DNA of 64,000 bases from Butyribacter intestini (GTDB taxonomy: Bacteria > Bacillota > Clostridia > Lachnospirales > Lachnospiraceae). Within the stretch, counting starts at the first letter, position 1; every line of letters begins with the position of its first letter. The DNA is taken from assembly GCA_001414325.1 (NCBI GenBank), contig LLKB01000008.1:3037-67036 (forward strand), in the 5' to 3' direction. The translations under genes were made by a program, and so were the position numbers. The notes below the pieces were generated by a model, which saw only the letters and a program-made list of their open reading frames with translations, was not told where the DNA came from and made no database searches. This document shows, piece after piece, positions 47,602-56,940 of the stretch.

Positions 47602-47943
47602 ATGGCAAACTATTTGGAGTTTGAGTCCATGAGTGCAGGTATGGAAAATAAGGTAAAGCAGGATCTCAAGTTTAAGACAGGCAATTTTGTATGGAAGATT
47701 AAGTTTAATGTTCCACTTGATCCTAAGACGGTAAATAATGTAAATCTTTATGTTACATCATTAAATCTTTCGCCGTTAAAGACTGCTATAAGATATAATT
47801 CACTTGAAAATGAGATAGAAATAGAGCCTATGGAGGCATACGCACAGAATGAATCTTATATTTTAAACATTACGACAAATGTAAAGTCTTTAAACGGAAA
47901 ACCACTTAAAGAGCCGATACAGGTTCAGTTTAAGATTGATTAA
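47602..47943 (+). CDS. single Ig-like (SbsA-type) domain protein without signal peptide
   Basis: The 113-residue product resembles a bacterial SbsA/Big_5 Ig-like domain: FVWKIKFNVPLDPKTVNNVN and LYVTSLN, a middle EIEIEPMEAYAQNESYILNI, and TTNVKSLNGKPLKEPIQVQF. Domains of this family are normally found as repeats in exported proteins; this one stands alone and has no signal peptide, lipobox or transmembrane segment. The ribosome binding site is GGGGATAAGG. It has its own strong terminator and is monocistronic. Its role is unknown. Confidence 0.78.
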   Translation: MANYLEFESMSAGMENKVKQDLKFKTGNFVWKIKFNVPLDPKTVNNVNLYVTSLNLSPLKTAIRYNSLENEIEIEPMEAYAQNESYILNITTNVKSLNGKPLKEPIQVQFKID

Positions 47944-47993
47944 TTTGTGAAGTGTTGTTAATATCAATTAAATAATATAAAAGCAAAACATTA

Positions 47994-48035
47994 AAATTAA
48001 AGCGAAGCATTTATATAAGTGCTTCGCTTTAATTT
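47994..48035 (+). terminator. 16-bp terminator hairpin
   Basis: AAATTAAAGCGAAGCA and its perfect complement enclose a 10-nt loop, with T tracts in both strands, 50 bp after the Ig-like domain gene. It can also work for the convergent fibronectin-III gene. Confidence 0.85.
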
Positions 48036-48063
48036 AGGTATTTTATTGTTTGTTTCGCTGCAG

Positions 48064-48105
48064 ACTGATGCCGTGTATTGCAGCATTTTAGAAAGCGGCA
48101 TCAGT
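48064..48105 (-). terminator. hairpin after the fibronectin-III gene
   Basis: ACTGATGCCG/CGGCATCAGT (10 bp, 22-nt loop) directly follows the stop codon on the minus strand. It lacks a T run and probably works with the adjacent 16-bp hairpin. Confidence 0.55.
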
Positions 48106-50622
48106 TTACTTTAATATCGCCTTAAGTTTGAGTGCGAGGATACGATCCATATGATTAAGTGCGAGTGAACCCGGAAGACCTGATTCAAAGTTTACATATA
48201 AATATGCACCGTTTATGGCGATTCCCTCATTTAATGCAGGCATTGTTATCTTTTTTAGTCTCTTGCCAAGACGCATGGAAGTTGTTCCCGGTTTTGCCGG
48301 TTTGTAAATGTCAAGCTCATTTGTATATCCGTATGCTCTTGAAACGATAAGCTTTCCGCCGGTTGCAAAAGTGATACCCTGAACTGCAGGAGGGATGGTT
48401 ACGCTTGAACGCTCTTTTAATGTTGTATTTTCTGAATTTGGATTGATAATAGTGTAACTTCTGAGTGTTCCATTTTTTGTATATTCAAAGTTACCTGTCC
48501 AAATCTGCTTCTTATAATATGTAAGGAATGAACACTTATAGTTTGTTGCAAGTGTTTTAGTATATTCAACTTCTTTGTAGGCAAGTCTTTTAGATGCCGC
48601 ATAGTTTATGTCGGTAAAGGCAATACCGCTTATCTTTTGACCGTTTGTAACCCATACGGTCTTGCCGTCATAACATATGCCGCCGCCATGTGTCTTGTTT
48701 GGAAGCACAATAACCGTAAGCAGTTTTCTGTTATATTTGTTCATTACATATATTACTGATTTTTCTTCTGAGTAAGTGTCATATGCTGTTATAAGCAGAT
48801 ATTTTCCGGCAAATGTAATTGCCTGAGGACACATTTTTGTACTCTCAAATCCGGCAACATTTGTTGAACGGATACCGGGAATAGTTATGCATTTTTTGTA
48901 ATTAGCATATTTTTTAACATAAGGAACTTTGCTCCACGCATAGCTTGAAGTCAATGCTTTCTTTGTGGAGTAGTAACTTGGTGTTGTAAGTGTTTTCTTT
49001 GTTTTTACCGGTTTTACGGTTGTTACAACAGAATTCTGACCGATAAATTTCTGACTGAATGCATTTCTATAAGCAGTTACTTTGTATTTGTAGAAAGTGC
49101 CTATAGTCATATTTTCGTAAACTTTAGATACATTTGATTTGCCCTCTAAGGTATCTATGAGTTCGTAACTGCCATCTTTAAGCTGATAAATATAGTAACC
49201 GCTCGCACCTGTGGTGGCAGTCCATGAAAGCCTGAGTTTTCCGTAGCCGGCTTTTCCTTTTACCGTAAGTCTTGCAGGTAAAGTAGAAGTTTTTATTTCA
49301 TTAGAATAGTTTAAACTTGGATGCTGTTCGGTATCTGCATATGCAAGAAGTTTATATCTGTAATTTGAGCCTGATGCAAGGGAAGTGTCTGTATATGATG
49401 TCTCAGTCGTGCTTGTGAGATATACATATGAGCCGGACCCCTTTTTTCTGTATATAATATATCCTGTGGCAGAGGTGTTTTGCTCCCAGTTAAAAGAGAT
49501 GGTCGTAGCCGTACTTTTTTCTATAGCTGCGCCTGTTACGGCAGTTGGGCGTGATGCACAACGCAAAACACTGGTTAATGTACTCTCAAGTCCTGTAGTT
49601 GTGTTTACGACAGAAATCTGATATGAGCAGACAGTTCCGGGCTCCAGATTTGTGTCCGAATAGGATGTCTGTTCAGTCTGTAAAAGAAATTCTGCAGGTC
49701 CGTCATTGACACTTCTGTATATTTTGTAGTAATTACCGCTTGTATTTTCGTCCCATGAAAGGTCAATCTGTGTTTCCGTTTCCGAGTCAGCAGAAAAACC
49801 ATATACTGTGTAAGGGAGCGTTGTGACGGAAATAACATCAGAGGCTTCGCCAATATTGTCCGGTGAAAGACAATATGCCTGAACATAAAAATCATAGTTT
49901 TCAGATGCTTTAAGCTGTGATATAACGAGTGAATTGGTTGTTGCAGTTCCGGCTAAAGTATAGTCAGAAGCATTTTTTTGTTTGTAGTAAACATTGTAAA
50001 GAGCGTTGCTCATGGCATCCCAGCTCAAAGTAACCTGACCGTTATCTTCTAAAGGTGAAGTCCTATCTGTAAGTGTCAATCCGGTGACTTTTGTCACGGA
50101 AGAACTTGTGGAAAACTCTGCAGATGGAGAACTGTAAACTTTTTGACCTAAAATTGTCTTATAAAAGCTCAGATGATAAGAAATAACTGTTGCAGGTGAC
50201 AAATCTGTTATATTGTAAGTGTTTTCAGTAGTTTCGATTGTAGTTGTATTGTTGTTGTATGTAAGGGTAAGGCTGTAACCCTCGGCATCTTCGACTGGTG
50301 TCCATTCTATAGACACGGCAGAAGTCGTGGCGGATGTAGTGTGAGATTCCGTAACCGTACCATCGAGGGCAGCAGGAATCGTAGGTTCCGGGGTGGCTTC
50401 AGGTGTCACATCGGTTGTGTTGTCTGATGGTGAGCCGTCTGATGATGAATTATCCGAAAATGTTTCCGAGAAAATGCTGATAAATTTATTAGGTAAGCTG
50501 TCGGCAGAGTCGGTTGATGAGGCGTGTGCCTTTATCATACGGGCTGCAAAACAGCATATTGAAAGTGCAAGTGCGGCTTCAAAAAAAATAAATATTTTCT
50601 TCTTCTTTTTCTTATTAAACAT
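48106..50622 (-). CDS. secreted multi-domain fibronectin type III protein
   Basis: The 838-residue predicted surface protein has a poly-Lys N-terminus and a signal/anchor helix (IFIFFEAALALSICCFAARM). An acidic Ser/Asp/Pro linker follows (DNTTDVTPEATPEPTIP). About five FN3 domains come next, with repeated motifs such as SWDENTSGNYYKIYR, SFNWEQNTSATGYIIYR and SWTATTGASGYYIYQ. The C-terminal domain of about 270 residues resembles a propeller (VIYVMNKYNRKLLTVIVLPN, GGGICYDGKTVWVTNGQKI). The ATG at 50622 follows GGAGTTTTAT. No LPxTG or catalytic motif is seen; binding of polysaccharide or another surface protein is a guess from the FN3 content. Confidence 0.84.
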   Translation of the reverse strand: MFNKKKKKKIFIFFEAALALSICCFAARMIKAHASSTDSADSLPNKFISIFSETFSDNSSSDGSPSDNTTDVTPEATPEPTIPAALDGTVTESHTTSATTSAVSIEWTPVEDAEGYSLTLTYNNNTTTIETTENTYNITDLSPATVISYHLSFYKTILGQKVYSSPSAEFSTSSSVTKVTGLTLTDRTSPLEDNGQVTLSWDAMSNALYNVYYKQKNASDYTLAGTATTNSLVISQLKASENYDFYVQAYCLSPDNIGEASDVISVTTLPYTVYGFSADSETETQIDLSWDENTSGNYYKIYRSVNDGPAEFLLQTEQTSYSDTNLEPGTVCSYQISVVNTTTGLESTLTSVLRCASRPTAVTGAAIEKSTATTISFNWEQNTSATGYIIYRKKGSGSYVYLTSTTETSYTDTSLASGSNYRYKLLAYADTEQHPSLNYSNEIKTSTLPARLTVKGKAGYGKLRLSWTATTGASGYYIYQLKDGSYELIDTLEGKSNVSKVYENMTIGTFYKYKVTAYRNAFSQKFIGQNSVVTTVKPVKTKKTLTTPSYYSTKKALTSSYAWSKVPYVKKYANYKKCITIPGIRSTNVAGFESTKMCPQAITFAGKYLLITAYDTYSEEKSVIYVMNKYNRKLLTVIVLPNKTHGGGICYDGKTVWVTNGQKISGIAFTDINYAASKRLAYKEVEYTKTLATNYKCSFLTYYKKQIWTGNFEYTKNGTLRSYTIINPNSENTTLKERSSVTIPPAVQGITFATGGKLIVSRAYGYTNELDIYKPAKPGTTSMRLGKRLKKITMPALNEGIAINGAYLYVNFESGLPGSLALNHMDRILALKLKAILK

Positions 50623-50826
50623 ATAAAACTCCATTCTGCCCCCAAAAAGGCTTTTACCCAAATTATTATACTTAGGTGGAAAACTAAAAATACCATTAGT
50701 TAAAACACCTTACAAAAATATATATAAGTATAAAATAAAATTCAAATAATGGCAAATTTTTTCTATAAATAATAGTATAAATATGGTAAAATAAAAAAAT
50801 GGCAATAATAGGTCATACATAAAAAT

Positions 50827-51009
50827 GTAACAGTTCAGTCTTGCATTTCTTACATTCATAAACCTGCCAGCGAGCTGTCAGTCGCTGCTTTGCAGCTTAT
50901 GCTTACTCATTTTAGAAATGAAAGGCTATTCTGCCATAAAAAGGTACTTAACAATACAATGAACAAGCTCATTGTATTGCCAATTATCTTTTTATGGCTG
51001 AACTGTTAC
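50827..51009 (+). mobile_element. long palindromic element, copy C
   Basis: The 183-bp element has GTAACAGTTCAG and CTGAACTGTTAC ends and perfect 8-bp flanking repeats ATAAAAAT (50819-50826 and 51010-51017). Between the ends lie two hairpin arms. The first is closed by GCATTTCT/AGAAATG and holds a GC-richer core (CTGCCAGCGAGCTGTCAG, GCTGCTTTGCAGC). The second is the CCATAAAAAGG hairpin shared with copy A. It lies 30 bp before the histidine kinase gene, in the intergenic region 50623-51038 that otherwise shows only AT-rich DNA. Confidence 0.87.
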
Positions 51010-51038
51010 ATAAAAATAAAAGTTAAGGAAATATAGCA

Positions 51039-52853
51039 ATGGGATTAAAACAAAAAATTAAGAATAAAGTTAAAGGCGGACTGAGACTGCATAACAGGAT
51101 GATTCTTATATATATTATAGGTGGAATGCTCCCTTTTATAGCTGCAAGTTTATATACAAATGCAAAAAATCAATCTAACATGATAAAATTAAATAAAAAT
51201 ACTCAGGAAAGTGAGATTGAAATACTAAAACGACAGATTTCAGAGTCAATGACTGTGGCCGTTGATGTGTTAAATCAATTATATGTAAGTTCGGCAGTCA
51301 ATGATGTTACAAGAAAAACTTACGACAGCATATCTGATTTTGAAAACGAGTGCAATGCAAGACTTGGGATTATTGACCGCTATCTGTCTTATTATAAAAG
51401 AGATATATCTGATATAAAGATATTTGTTGATAATAAGCCGATAAGTGCAAATAAGTATTTCTTTTATCTGGGTGATGCCGTAAAGACAGAGAACTGGTAT
51501 AAGCCGACGATTGAAAGAAACGGAGATGTATGCTGGAATTATGGCGTTGGACGAACTACCAGACAGAAACATATCCAGGTAACAAGGGCGATGAAGGACA
51601 AATATGGAAAGATTATAGCGGTATTGTGTGTGCAGTTACAAAATGATTTTATTATAGATACCATTTCAGACCGTTCTATGCATACGGTGCTTTTATATAA
51701 TGATAGTGAAATAATATATACAAATTATGCCATGGATGATGATACACCGTTTTTGGCAGAACGGCTTAAAAAAAAGAAGCAGCATGAGTATGCAGGACAG
51801 ATTACGGTCGGAGTTGAAGACTATCTTCTTGTTTACAATAAGATATATCCACGGATAAAGGGATATGAGTATGAAGACCCGCCGCATTTTACAATTACAA
51901 CGATAGAGAGATTTCAGGATCTTACATCAAGTATAAATATTAACAGCCTGAAAAGTTATACTGCTGTTATCGTAGGGCTTTTTGCGTCAGTTATTCTGAT
52001 ACTTGTGTTTTCCAAAATGTATTCAAATCGAATGGAACTTTTGCGTAAACAGATGCATTATGTTGCTATTGGAGAATATGATAAGGTTACGCCTATTGAG
52101 GGGACTGACGAGATTGCTGAACTTTATAAGGAAGTCGAAAAGATGCGTGATGACAATCGTGAACTTATGCAAAAAATTGTTGAGGAACAGGTTCAGAAAG
52201 AAAAGATTCATACGAAACAAAGAGAAGTGGAATTTAAGATGCTTGCCAGTCAGATAAATCCGCATTTCCTTTACAACACACTCGAAACAATAAGAATGAA
52301 AGCAAAAATAAACAAAGAGCCTGAAATAGAGGAACTTGTAAAGATGCTTGCAAAGATAATGAGAAGAAATATTCAGGTAAGCGACAAAAAGGTCACTCTT
52401 AAATCGGAAGTCCAGCTTATAGAATATTATTTAAAAATACAAAATTATAGGTTTGGAGACAGGATACATTCGCAGGTTATCGTTGATGATGATGTGGAAC
52501 AGGATGCAAAAGTTCTTCCTCTTATAATACAGCCGTTTGTCGAAAATGCCTTTGTGCATGGTCTGGAGTCAAGTGAGGACGGTGGAAATCTTACAGTGCA
52601 TGTGAGCCGTGACATGGGAGTCATCGTCGTGACAATAGAGGATGACGGTGTCGGAATGGACTACTATCAGCTTGGAAAATTGAGATATGCCATAAATTCA
52701 GGTGAGGCGGCAGAAAAAGGTCATATAGGTGTAAGCAATGTAAATCAAAGACTTAAGCTGCAATATGGAGAGCAGTTTGGAGTTACGGTAGACAGCACTC
52801 TTGGAAAAGGAACAAAAATAACAATAATGATGCCGTTTGTTTTTGGGGAGTAA
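51039..52853 (+). CDS. YesM-type sensor histidine kinase
   Basis: The 604-residue membrane kinase of the His_kinase (LytS/YesM) family probably senses an extracellular sugar and drives genes for its uptake. Domains: first transmembrane helix near 21-41 (MILIYIIGGMLPFIAASLYT), an extracellular sensor of about 260 residues, second helix near 306-326, HAMP region, then the phospho-acceptor box QINPHFLYNTLETIRMKAKI, the IQPFVENAFVHGL N-box and VTIEDDGVGMD with GIGVSNVNQRL-like GHIGVSNVNQRLKLQYG. There is no AraC-type response regulator next to it, although one usually follows. It precedes the solute-uptake genes on the same strand. Confidence 0.93.
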   Translation: MGLKQKIKNKVKGGLRLHNRMILIYIIGGMLPFIAASLYTNAKNQSNMIKLNKNTQESEIEILKRQISESMTVAVDVLNQLYVSSAVNDVTRKTYDSISDFENECNARLGIIDRYLSYYKRDISDIKIFVDNKPISANKYFFYLGDAVKTENWYKPTIERNGDVCWNYGVGRTTRQKHIQVTRAMKDKYGKIIAVLCVQLQNDFIIDTISDRSMHTVLLYNDSEIIYTNYAMDDDTPFLAERLKKKKQHEYAGQITVGVEDYLLVYNKIYPRIKGYEYEDPPHFTITTIERFQDLTSSININSLKSYTAVIVGLFASVILILVFSKMYSNRMELLRKQMHYVAIGEYDKVTPIEGTDEIAELYKEVEKMRDDNRELMQKIVEEQVQKEKIHTKQREVEFKMLASQINPHFLYNTLETIRMKAKINKEPEIEELVKMLAKIMRRNIQVSDKKVTLKSEVQLIEYYLKIQNYRFGDRIHSQVIVDDDVEQDAKVLPLIIQPFVENAFVHGLESSEDGGNLTVHVSRDMGVIVVTIEDDGVGMDYYQLGKLRYAINSGEAAEKGHIGVSNVNQRLKLQYGEQFGVTVDSTLGKGTKITIMMPFVFGE

Positions 52854-52880
52854 TGTTGCTTAAAATCAAATAATTTAACT

Positions 52881-52943
52881 AATTCTAGGGGTAAATATGT
52901 CAAAAAAGTATGGTTTTATTTTGCGGTATTTACCCCTAGAATT
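52881..52943. promoter_or_regulatory. 17-bp perfect inverted repeat
   Basis: AATTCTAGGGGTAAATA and its exact complement are separated by 29 bp, between the histidine kinase stop and the secreted protein gene. As RNA it would be a long stem with a large loop and no T run. As DNA it is a candidate operator for a regulator of the downstream genes. Confidence 0.7.
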
Positions 52944-53031
52944 ATGTTAAGATATTGGAAATGTGGTGGCTATATGATTATCAGGTAAAAGTAAGGTCAC
53001 CGGACAAAAAAGTATAGGAGGAAGATTTACT

Positions 53032-53898
53032 ATGAGAAAATCTTTAAGAAAAATTTCAGCAGCAATCGCAGGATGTGCTCTCGCAATGGCACTTACGGTT
53101 GGTGCAGTACCAAATGCAGCAAATGCGGCAGTAAAACCACAGTGTACAAAAGACGGTGAAAAAGCAGGTAAAGCAAAATTTAATCCTGATGGAACATATC
53201 ATGCATACTTCGGACTTCAGCAGCAGAATACATGGATTTTCCGTGATCAGTGGTTCAGCCCTACATTAGGTGTAAAGGGAACTGACCTTGCAGGAAATGA
53301 TTATGCAAGTATTCTTCAGTCAAAAGATGGAAAAGTATTAAAGAAGGACGGAACCGTTACTGATGCCGAGATTACAGGAAACGGTACTTACACTATCGGT
53401 GTAACAGGTCTTAACGGTTGTATCGACACAGACCTTGATGCAAACCCTATATCAATGATTTACGCATCAACAGATATTCCTATCAGTGCTATCAAAGACG
53501 GCACAGTTAAGATTTCAGATGTAAAGATGTCTATCGACGGCAGAGAGGCATTCTCAGGAGAGCCTTATACAAACGAGGATACAGAGCTTGTTAAACTTTA
53601 CCAGTTTGACTGCACAAATACATACAAAAAGGATCAGTTTGAAAATCCTTCAATCCTTTGCCCATCTGATTCTATCCAGATTACATTTACTATAAGCGGA
53701 TTTACAAATGACAATCCTAATGCAGTTGCAGCTACTCCTACACCGGCAGCAGACTCAAGTGCATCATCATCAACTTCATCAACAAGCAGTACTGAAAGTA
53801 ATGGAGGTACAAACACAACAGCAGTTGCAGTAGTTGTAGTTGTTGCAGTAGTAGTTGTCGCAGGTGTTATAGTATTCGTTAAGAAAAAGAAAAACTAA
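53032..53898 (+). CDS. secreted, C-terminally membrane-anchored protein upstream of a sugar ABC transporter
   Basis: The 288-residue protein has a typical signal peptide (RKISAAIAGCALAMALTVGA, cleavage after ANAA). A mature domain of about 200 residues follows with aromatic clusters (YHAYFGLQQQNTWIFRDQWF) and beta-strand alternation. Then comes a Ser/Thr linker (ADSSASSSTSSTSSTESNGG), a Val-rich transmembrane helix and a KKKKN end, so it is held on the outer face of the membrane without sortase. It may be a carbohydrate-binding protein, given the neighbouring uptake genes, but no CBM family is recognised. Codon choice is biased towards few codons, suggesting high expression. The ribosome binding site is AGGAGG. 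Confidence 0.82.
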   Translation: MRKSLRKISAAIAGCALAMALTVGAVPNAANAAVKPQCTKDGEKAGKAKFNPDGTYHAYFGLQQQNTWIFRDQWFSPTLGVKGTDLAGNDYASILQSKDGKVLKKDGTVTDAEITGNGTYTIGVTGLNGCIDTDLDANPISMIYASTDIPISAIKDGTVKISDVKMSIDGREAFSGEPYTNEDTELVKLYQFDCTNTYKKDQFENPSILCPSDSIQITFTISGFTNDNPNAVAATPTPAADSSASSSTSSTSSTESNGGTNTTAVAVVVVVAVVVVAGVIVFVKKKKN

Positions 53899-53960
53899 TC
53901 AGAAATAAAAACATATGACCTTTAGTTAGGATTTATTATAAGGATAATAAATGTTTAAAT

Positions 53961-53996
53961 AAAACTGCCGTATCGTGCTGATGCGGCAGTTTTTTT
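53961..53996 (+). terminator. rho-independent terminator
   Basis: AAAACTGCCG/CGGCAGTTTT (10 bp, 13-nt loop) with seven T's ends the secreted protein's transcript. The remaining DNA to 54265 is AT-rich, has no gene, and must hold the transporter promoter. Confidence 0.9.
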
Positions 53997-54265
53997 GATG
54001 TGTATCTGCGGTGTAGGTGCTTAAAGGAAAATGTATATATCAGTAAATATACAGGTTATTGAAATATATTAAAAATACATTCAAAAAATAAACTAATATT
54101 AAACTTGTATGAAAAATAAATGTATTTTCGGTCAATAATTTGTGGTAGTATTTTACACCCCAAATTTATATAATTAAATCAAGAAGAAGGTCAGATAAAA
54201 GATAAATGGTTATAAAAGATTTATATAGCCAAAAAGATTATCCAATCATAACTTAGGAGGTCATT

Positions 54266-55729
54266 ATGAAAGAAGAAAAAAAAGAAGGGAGAGGCAAGCT
54301 AGACTATGTTTATATAGTTCAGAGACTTGTTACTATTTTAGCCATAGTTGCAGCGTTCTTTCCTGCATTTAGTCCATCAAGAATTACAAAATTGATCGAC
54401 GACACGATTTCATTGTTTACATCAGGTGTTTCATACTCAAGTCTTACAGACGGTGCAAGCAGAGCACTTCGTATGGAATGGGTTGATGAAACTGTATTTG
54501 TTGTAGTATTTATCGGTTCACTTATATTGATGCTCGGTATTTGTCTTGCGATTGCAGGGGGATGTATGTCATTAGGAAATCTCAGATTACAGAGACTTGG
54601 ACTTAAGTTTTCTTTTGGCGGTTCGTTAGCTGAGATTGTCGGTGTTGTCTTTTGTTATATAAGTTACAACATGATTCAGAACAGTGAAAATGTAAAACGC
54701 GTAAAACCTGTATTCCCTAATGGAATGATTTTATATGCAGTATTTGCAATTATACTTCTTGTTACAACACTTATCCTTATGGCGGGTATGCCTAAGGCAG
54801 ACAAGAATGAGAAATTTGAAATGGAATCAAAATATAAGCTCTTCCTTATGTTCCTTCCATTTGCAGCACTTGCTTTCGTATTCTGCTACTTACCACTTTG
54901 GGGCTGGAGATATGCATTCTTCGATTACAAAGCCGGTGGAACTTTATCAATGAGCAATTTTGTAGGTTTTAAGTGGTTTACATATTTATTTAAGAATGAA
55001 GCTACAAGGCGTGACCTTATAAATGTTATTAAAAATACACTTGGTCTTAGTATGTTAAATGTATTGACAAGCTGGATTCCTATGATGTTCGCTGTATTTC
55101 TCTGCGAGATTAAGAGTCTCAGATTCCGTCGTTTTGTACAGACATTTACAACAATCCCTAACTTCATAAGCTGGGTACTTGTATATGCTATAGCTATAGC
55201 TATCTTCTCTACAGATGGTTTCATCAATACATTCATGAAAGAGTTTGGAATGTTAGCACAGAATGCACAGGGTAAGAACTATCTGATGGCTGACTCACAT
55301 ATGTGGATTAAGATGTGGGCGTGGGGCACATGGAAAGGTGTCGGCTGGAGTGCCATCATCTATATAGCAGGTATTTCAGGTATCGACCAGAGTCTTTATG
55401 AGGCGGCGACGGTTGATGGTGCCGGAAGATTCCAGAAGATGTGGCATGTTACACTTCCGGGACTTCTGCCAACATTCTTTGTACTTTTACTTATGTCAAT
55501 CGCAAACATCCTTACAAACGGTCTTGACCAGTATCTCTGCTTCACAAACGCACAGAACGCACAGTCAATCAGAGTTCTTGACCTTTATGTTTACCAGTTA
55601 GGTATGGGAAGCAGCGGAAGTATTCCGTTGTCAACGGTTGTAGGTATGTTTAAATCAGTAATATCCGTAGTATTGTTGTTTGTTGCCAATGGAGCATCTA
55701 AGCTGCTTCGTGGTGAGAGTATCATATAG
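54266..55729 (+). CDS. sugar ABC transporter permease (LplB type) with extended N-terminus
   Basis: This is an integral membrane permease of the carbohydrate-uptake (CUT1) ABC family. The conserved core starts near residue 190 (FLMFLPFAALAFVFCYLPLW) and contains the EAA coupling loop SLYEAATVDGAGRFQKMWHV before TLPGLLPTFFVLLLMS. The core is LplB-like. The first 185 residues are extra for the family and hold about four further hydrophobic helices (near 20-35, 78-100, 118-140, 155-175). The ribosome binding site is AGGAGG. It is followed 14 bp later by the second permease. Confidence 0.92.
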   Translation: MKEEKKEGRGKLDYVYIVQRLVTILAIVAAFFPAFSPSRITKLIDDTISLFTSGVSYSSLTDGASRALRMEWVDETVFVVVFIGSLILMLGICLAIAGGCMSLGNLRLQRLGLKFSFGGSLAEIVGVVFCYISYNMIQNSENVKRVKPVFPNGMILYAVFAIILLVTTLILMAGMPKADKNEKFEMESKYKLFLMFLPFAALAFVFCYLPLWGWRYAFFDYKAGGTLSMSNFVGFKWFTYLFKNEATRRDLINVIKNTLGLSMLNVLTSWIPMMFAVFLCEIKSLRFRRFVQTFTTIPNFISWVLVYAIAIAIFSTDGFINTFMKEFGMLAQNAQGKNYLMADSHMWIKMWAWGTWKGVGWSAIIYIAGISGIDQSLYEAATVDGAGRFQKMWHVTLPGLLPTFFVLLLMSIANILTNGLDQYLCFTNAQNAQSIRVLDLYVYQLGMGSSGSIPLSTVVGMFKSVISVVLLFVANGASKLLRGESII

Positions 55730-55743
55730 GAGGTGAGTACGAT

Positions 55744-56709
55744 ATGGCAAAGACAAAACAGGAAAAAGAAGATGCTAAGAGAGAAAGAGAGTATGAAAAG
55801 AAGCATAAAAGAAAATATCGTCTTACACCTGGTGATATAGTATTTTATATTTTTAACTATTTGTTCTTTACTTTGTTTACAGTTACATGTATATTCCCAT
55901 TCTGGTATCTGTTTGTAAATACAGTATCAAGGAATGATTATGTTCAGAGAGGTATCGTAAACTTCTGGCCAAAGGGATTTAATATTCAAAATTACCTTGC
56001 ACTTAAAGAGGTTAGTGACCTTGGTTCAGCATTTATCATATCAGTATCAAGAACACTTATTGGTACTGCACTTATGGTAATTGCATCAGCATTTATCGGT
56101 TATCTTGTTACAAAACAGGAAATGTGGCACAGAAGTTTCTGGTATCGTTTCCTTGTTATTACAATGTATTTTAATGCAGGTCTTATTCCATGGTACATGA
56201 ACTTTGCAATGCTCGGTATGACAAATCATTACTCAGCATATATTATACCTGCTATTGTGGCTCCGTATAATATCATTCTGGTAAAGACATACATAGAGTC
56301 GATTCCGGCGGAACTTGAGGAAAGTGCATTTATTGATGGTGCTTCATATATGATGGTATTTAGGAAACTTATATGGCCTCTTAGTAAACCAATCCTTGCG
56401 ACAATCGCAATTTTCGGTGCGGTAGGTCATTGGAACTCATTCCAGGATTCTTTAATACTTATGAGTGATTCAAAACTCTTTACATTGCAGCATAGACTTT
56501 ACATTTACCTGAACCAGTCATCAAACCTCGGTACATTGATGGACAGTGCAGATTCATCTACAGCTAAGAATGCAATGGAACAGGCTATGAACTCAAAGGT
56601 TATTAAGTACACTATCTCAATGATATCAGTTATTCCTATCCTTTGCGTATATCCGTTTATGCAGAGATACTTCGAGAAAGGTATCATGCTTGGTGCGGTT
56701 AAGGGTTGA
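55744..56709 (+). CDS. sugar ABC transporter permease (LplC/YtcP type)
   Basis: This is the second membrane subunit of the CUT1 importer. The 321-residue protein has a charged N-terminus (about 28 residues), then six predicted helices, with FPFWYLFVNTVS, ITMYFNAGLIPWYM and the EAA loop ELEESAFIDGASYMMVFRKL. It ends FMQRYFEKGIMLGAVKG, the usual C-terminus of this subfamily. The ribosome binding site is AGGAGG. With the upstream permease and the downstream solute-binding protein it forms a transporter without its own ATPase. Confidence 0.93.
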   Translation: MAKTKQEKEDAKREREYEKKHKRKYRLTPGDIVFYIFNYLFFTLFTVTCIFPFWYLFVNTVSRNDYVQRGIVNFWPKGFNIQNYLALKEVSDLGSAFIISVSRTLIGTALMVIASAFIGYLVTKQEMWHRSFWYRFLVITMYFNAGLIPWYMNFAMLGMTNHYSAYIIPAIVAPYNIILVKTYIESIPAELEESAFIDGASYMMVFRKLIWPLSKPILATIAIFGAVGHWNSFQDSLILMSDSKLFTLQHRLYIYLNQSSNLGTLMDSADSSTAKNAMEQAMNSKVIKYTISMISVIPILCVYPFMQRYFEKGIMLGAVKG

Positions 56710-56767
56710 TGCTGTAAGGTATTGCAATTTAACTCAAGATTTGATAATCTGATTATAGTTTTTATAG

Positions 56768-56795
56768 ATGGGTGATTGTGTAAACAGTCACCCAT
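56768..56795 (+). terminator. hairpin after the permease genes
   Basis: ATGGGTGA/TCACCCAT (8 bp, 12-nt loop) lies 59 bp after the second permease. It is followed by TTAAAAAATTT rather than a T run, so termination is probably partial. Confidence 0.5.
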
Positions 56796-56940
56796 TAAAA
56801 AATTTACAGTCAGATAGGGGGGATAGTGTGAAAAATCCATATATGCAAGATTTTTCGCACACAAGATTTGTGTCTGCGCACACTTGACACAAACTTAATA
56901 TGCACAAAAAACGTGTGCAGAAATGAGGGATAATATTTAT

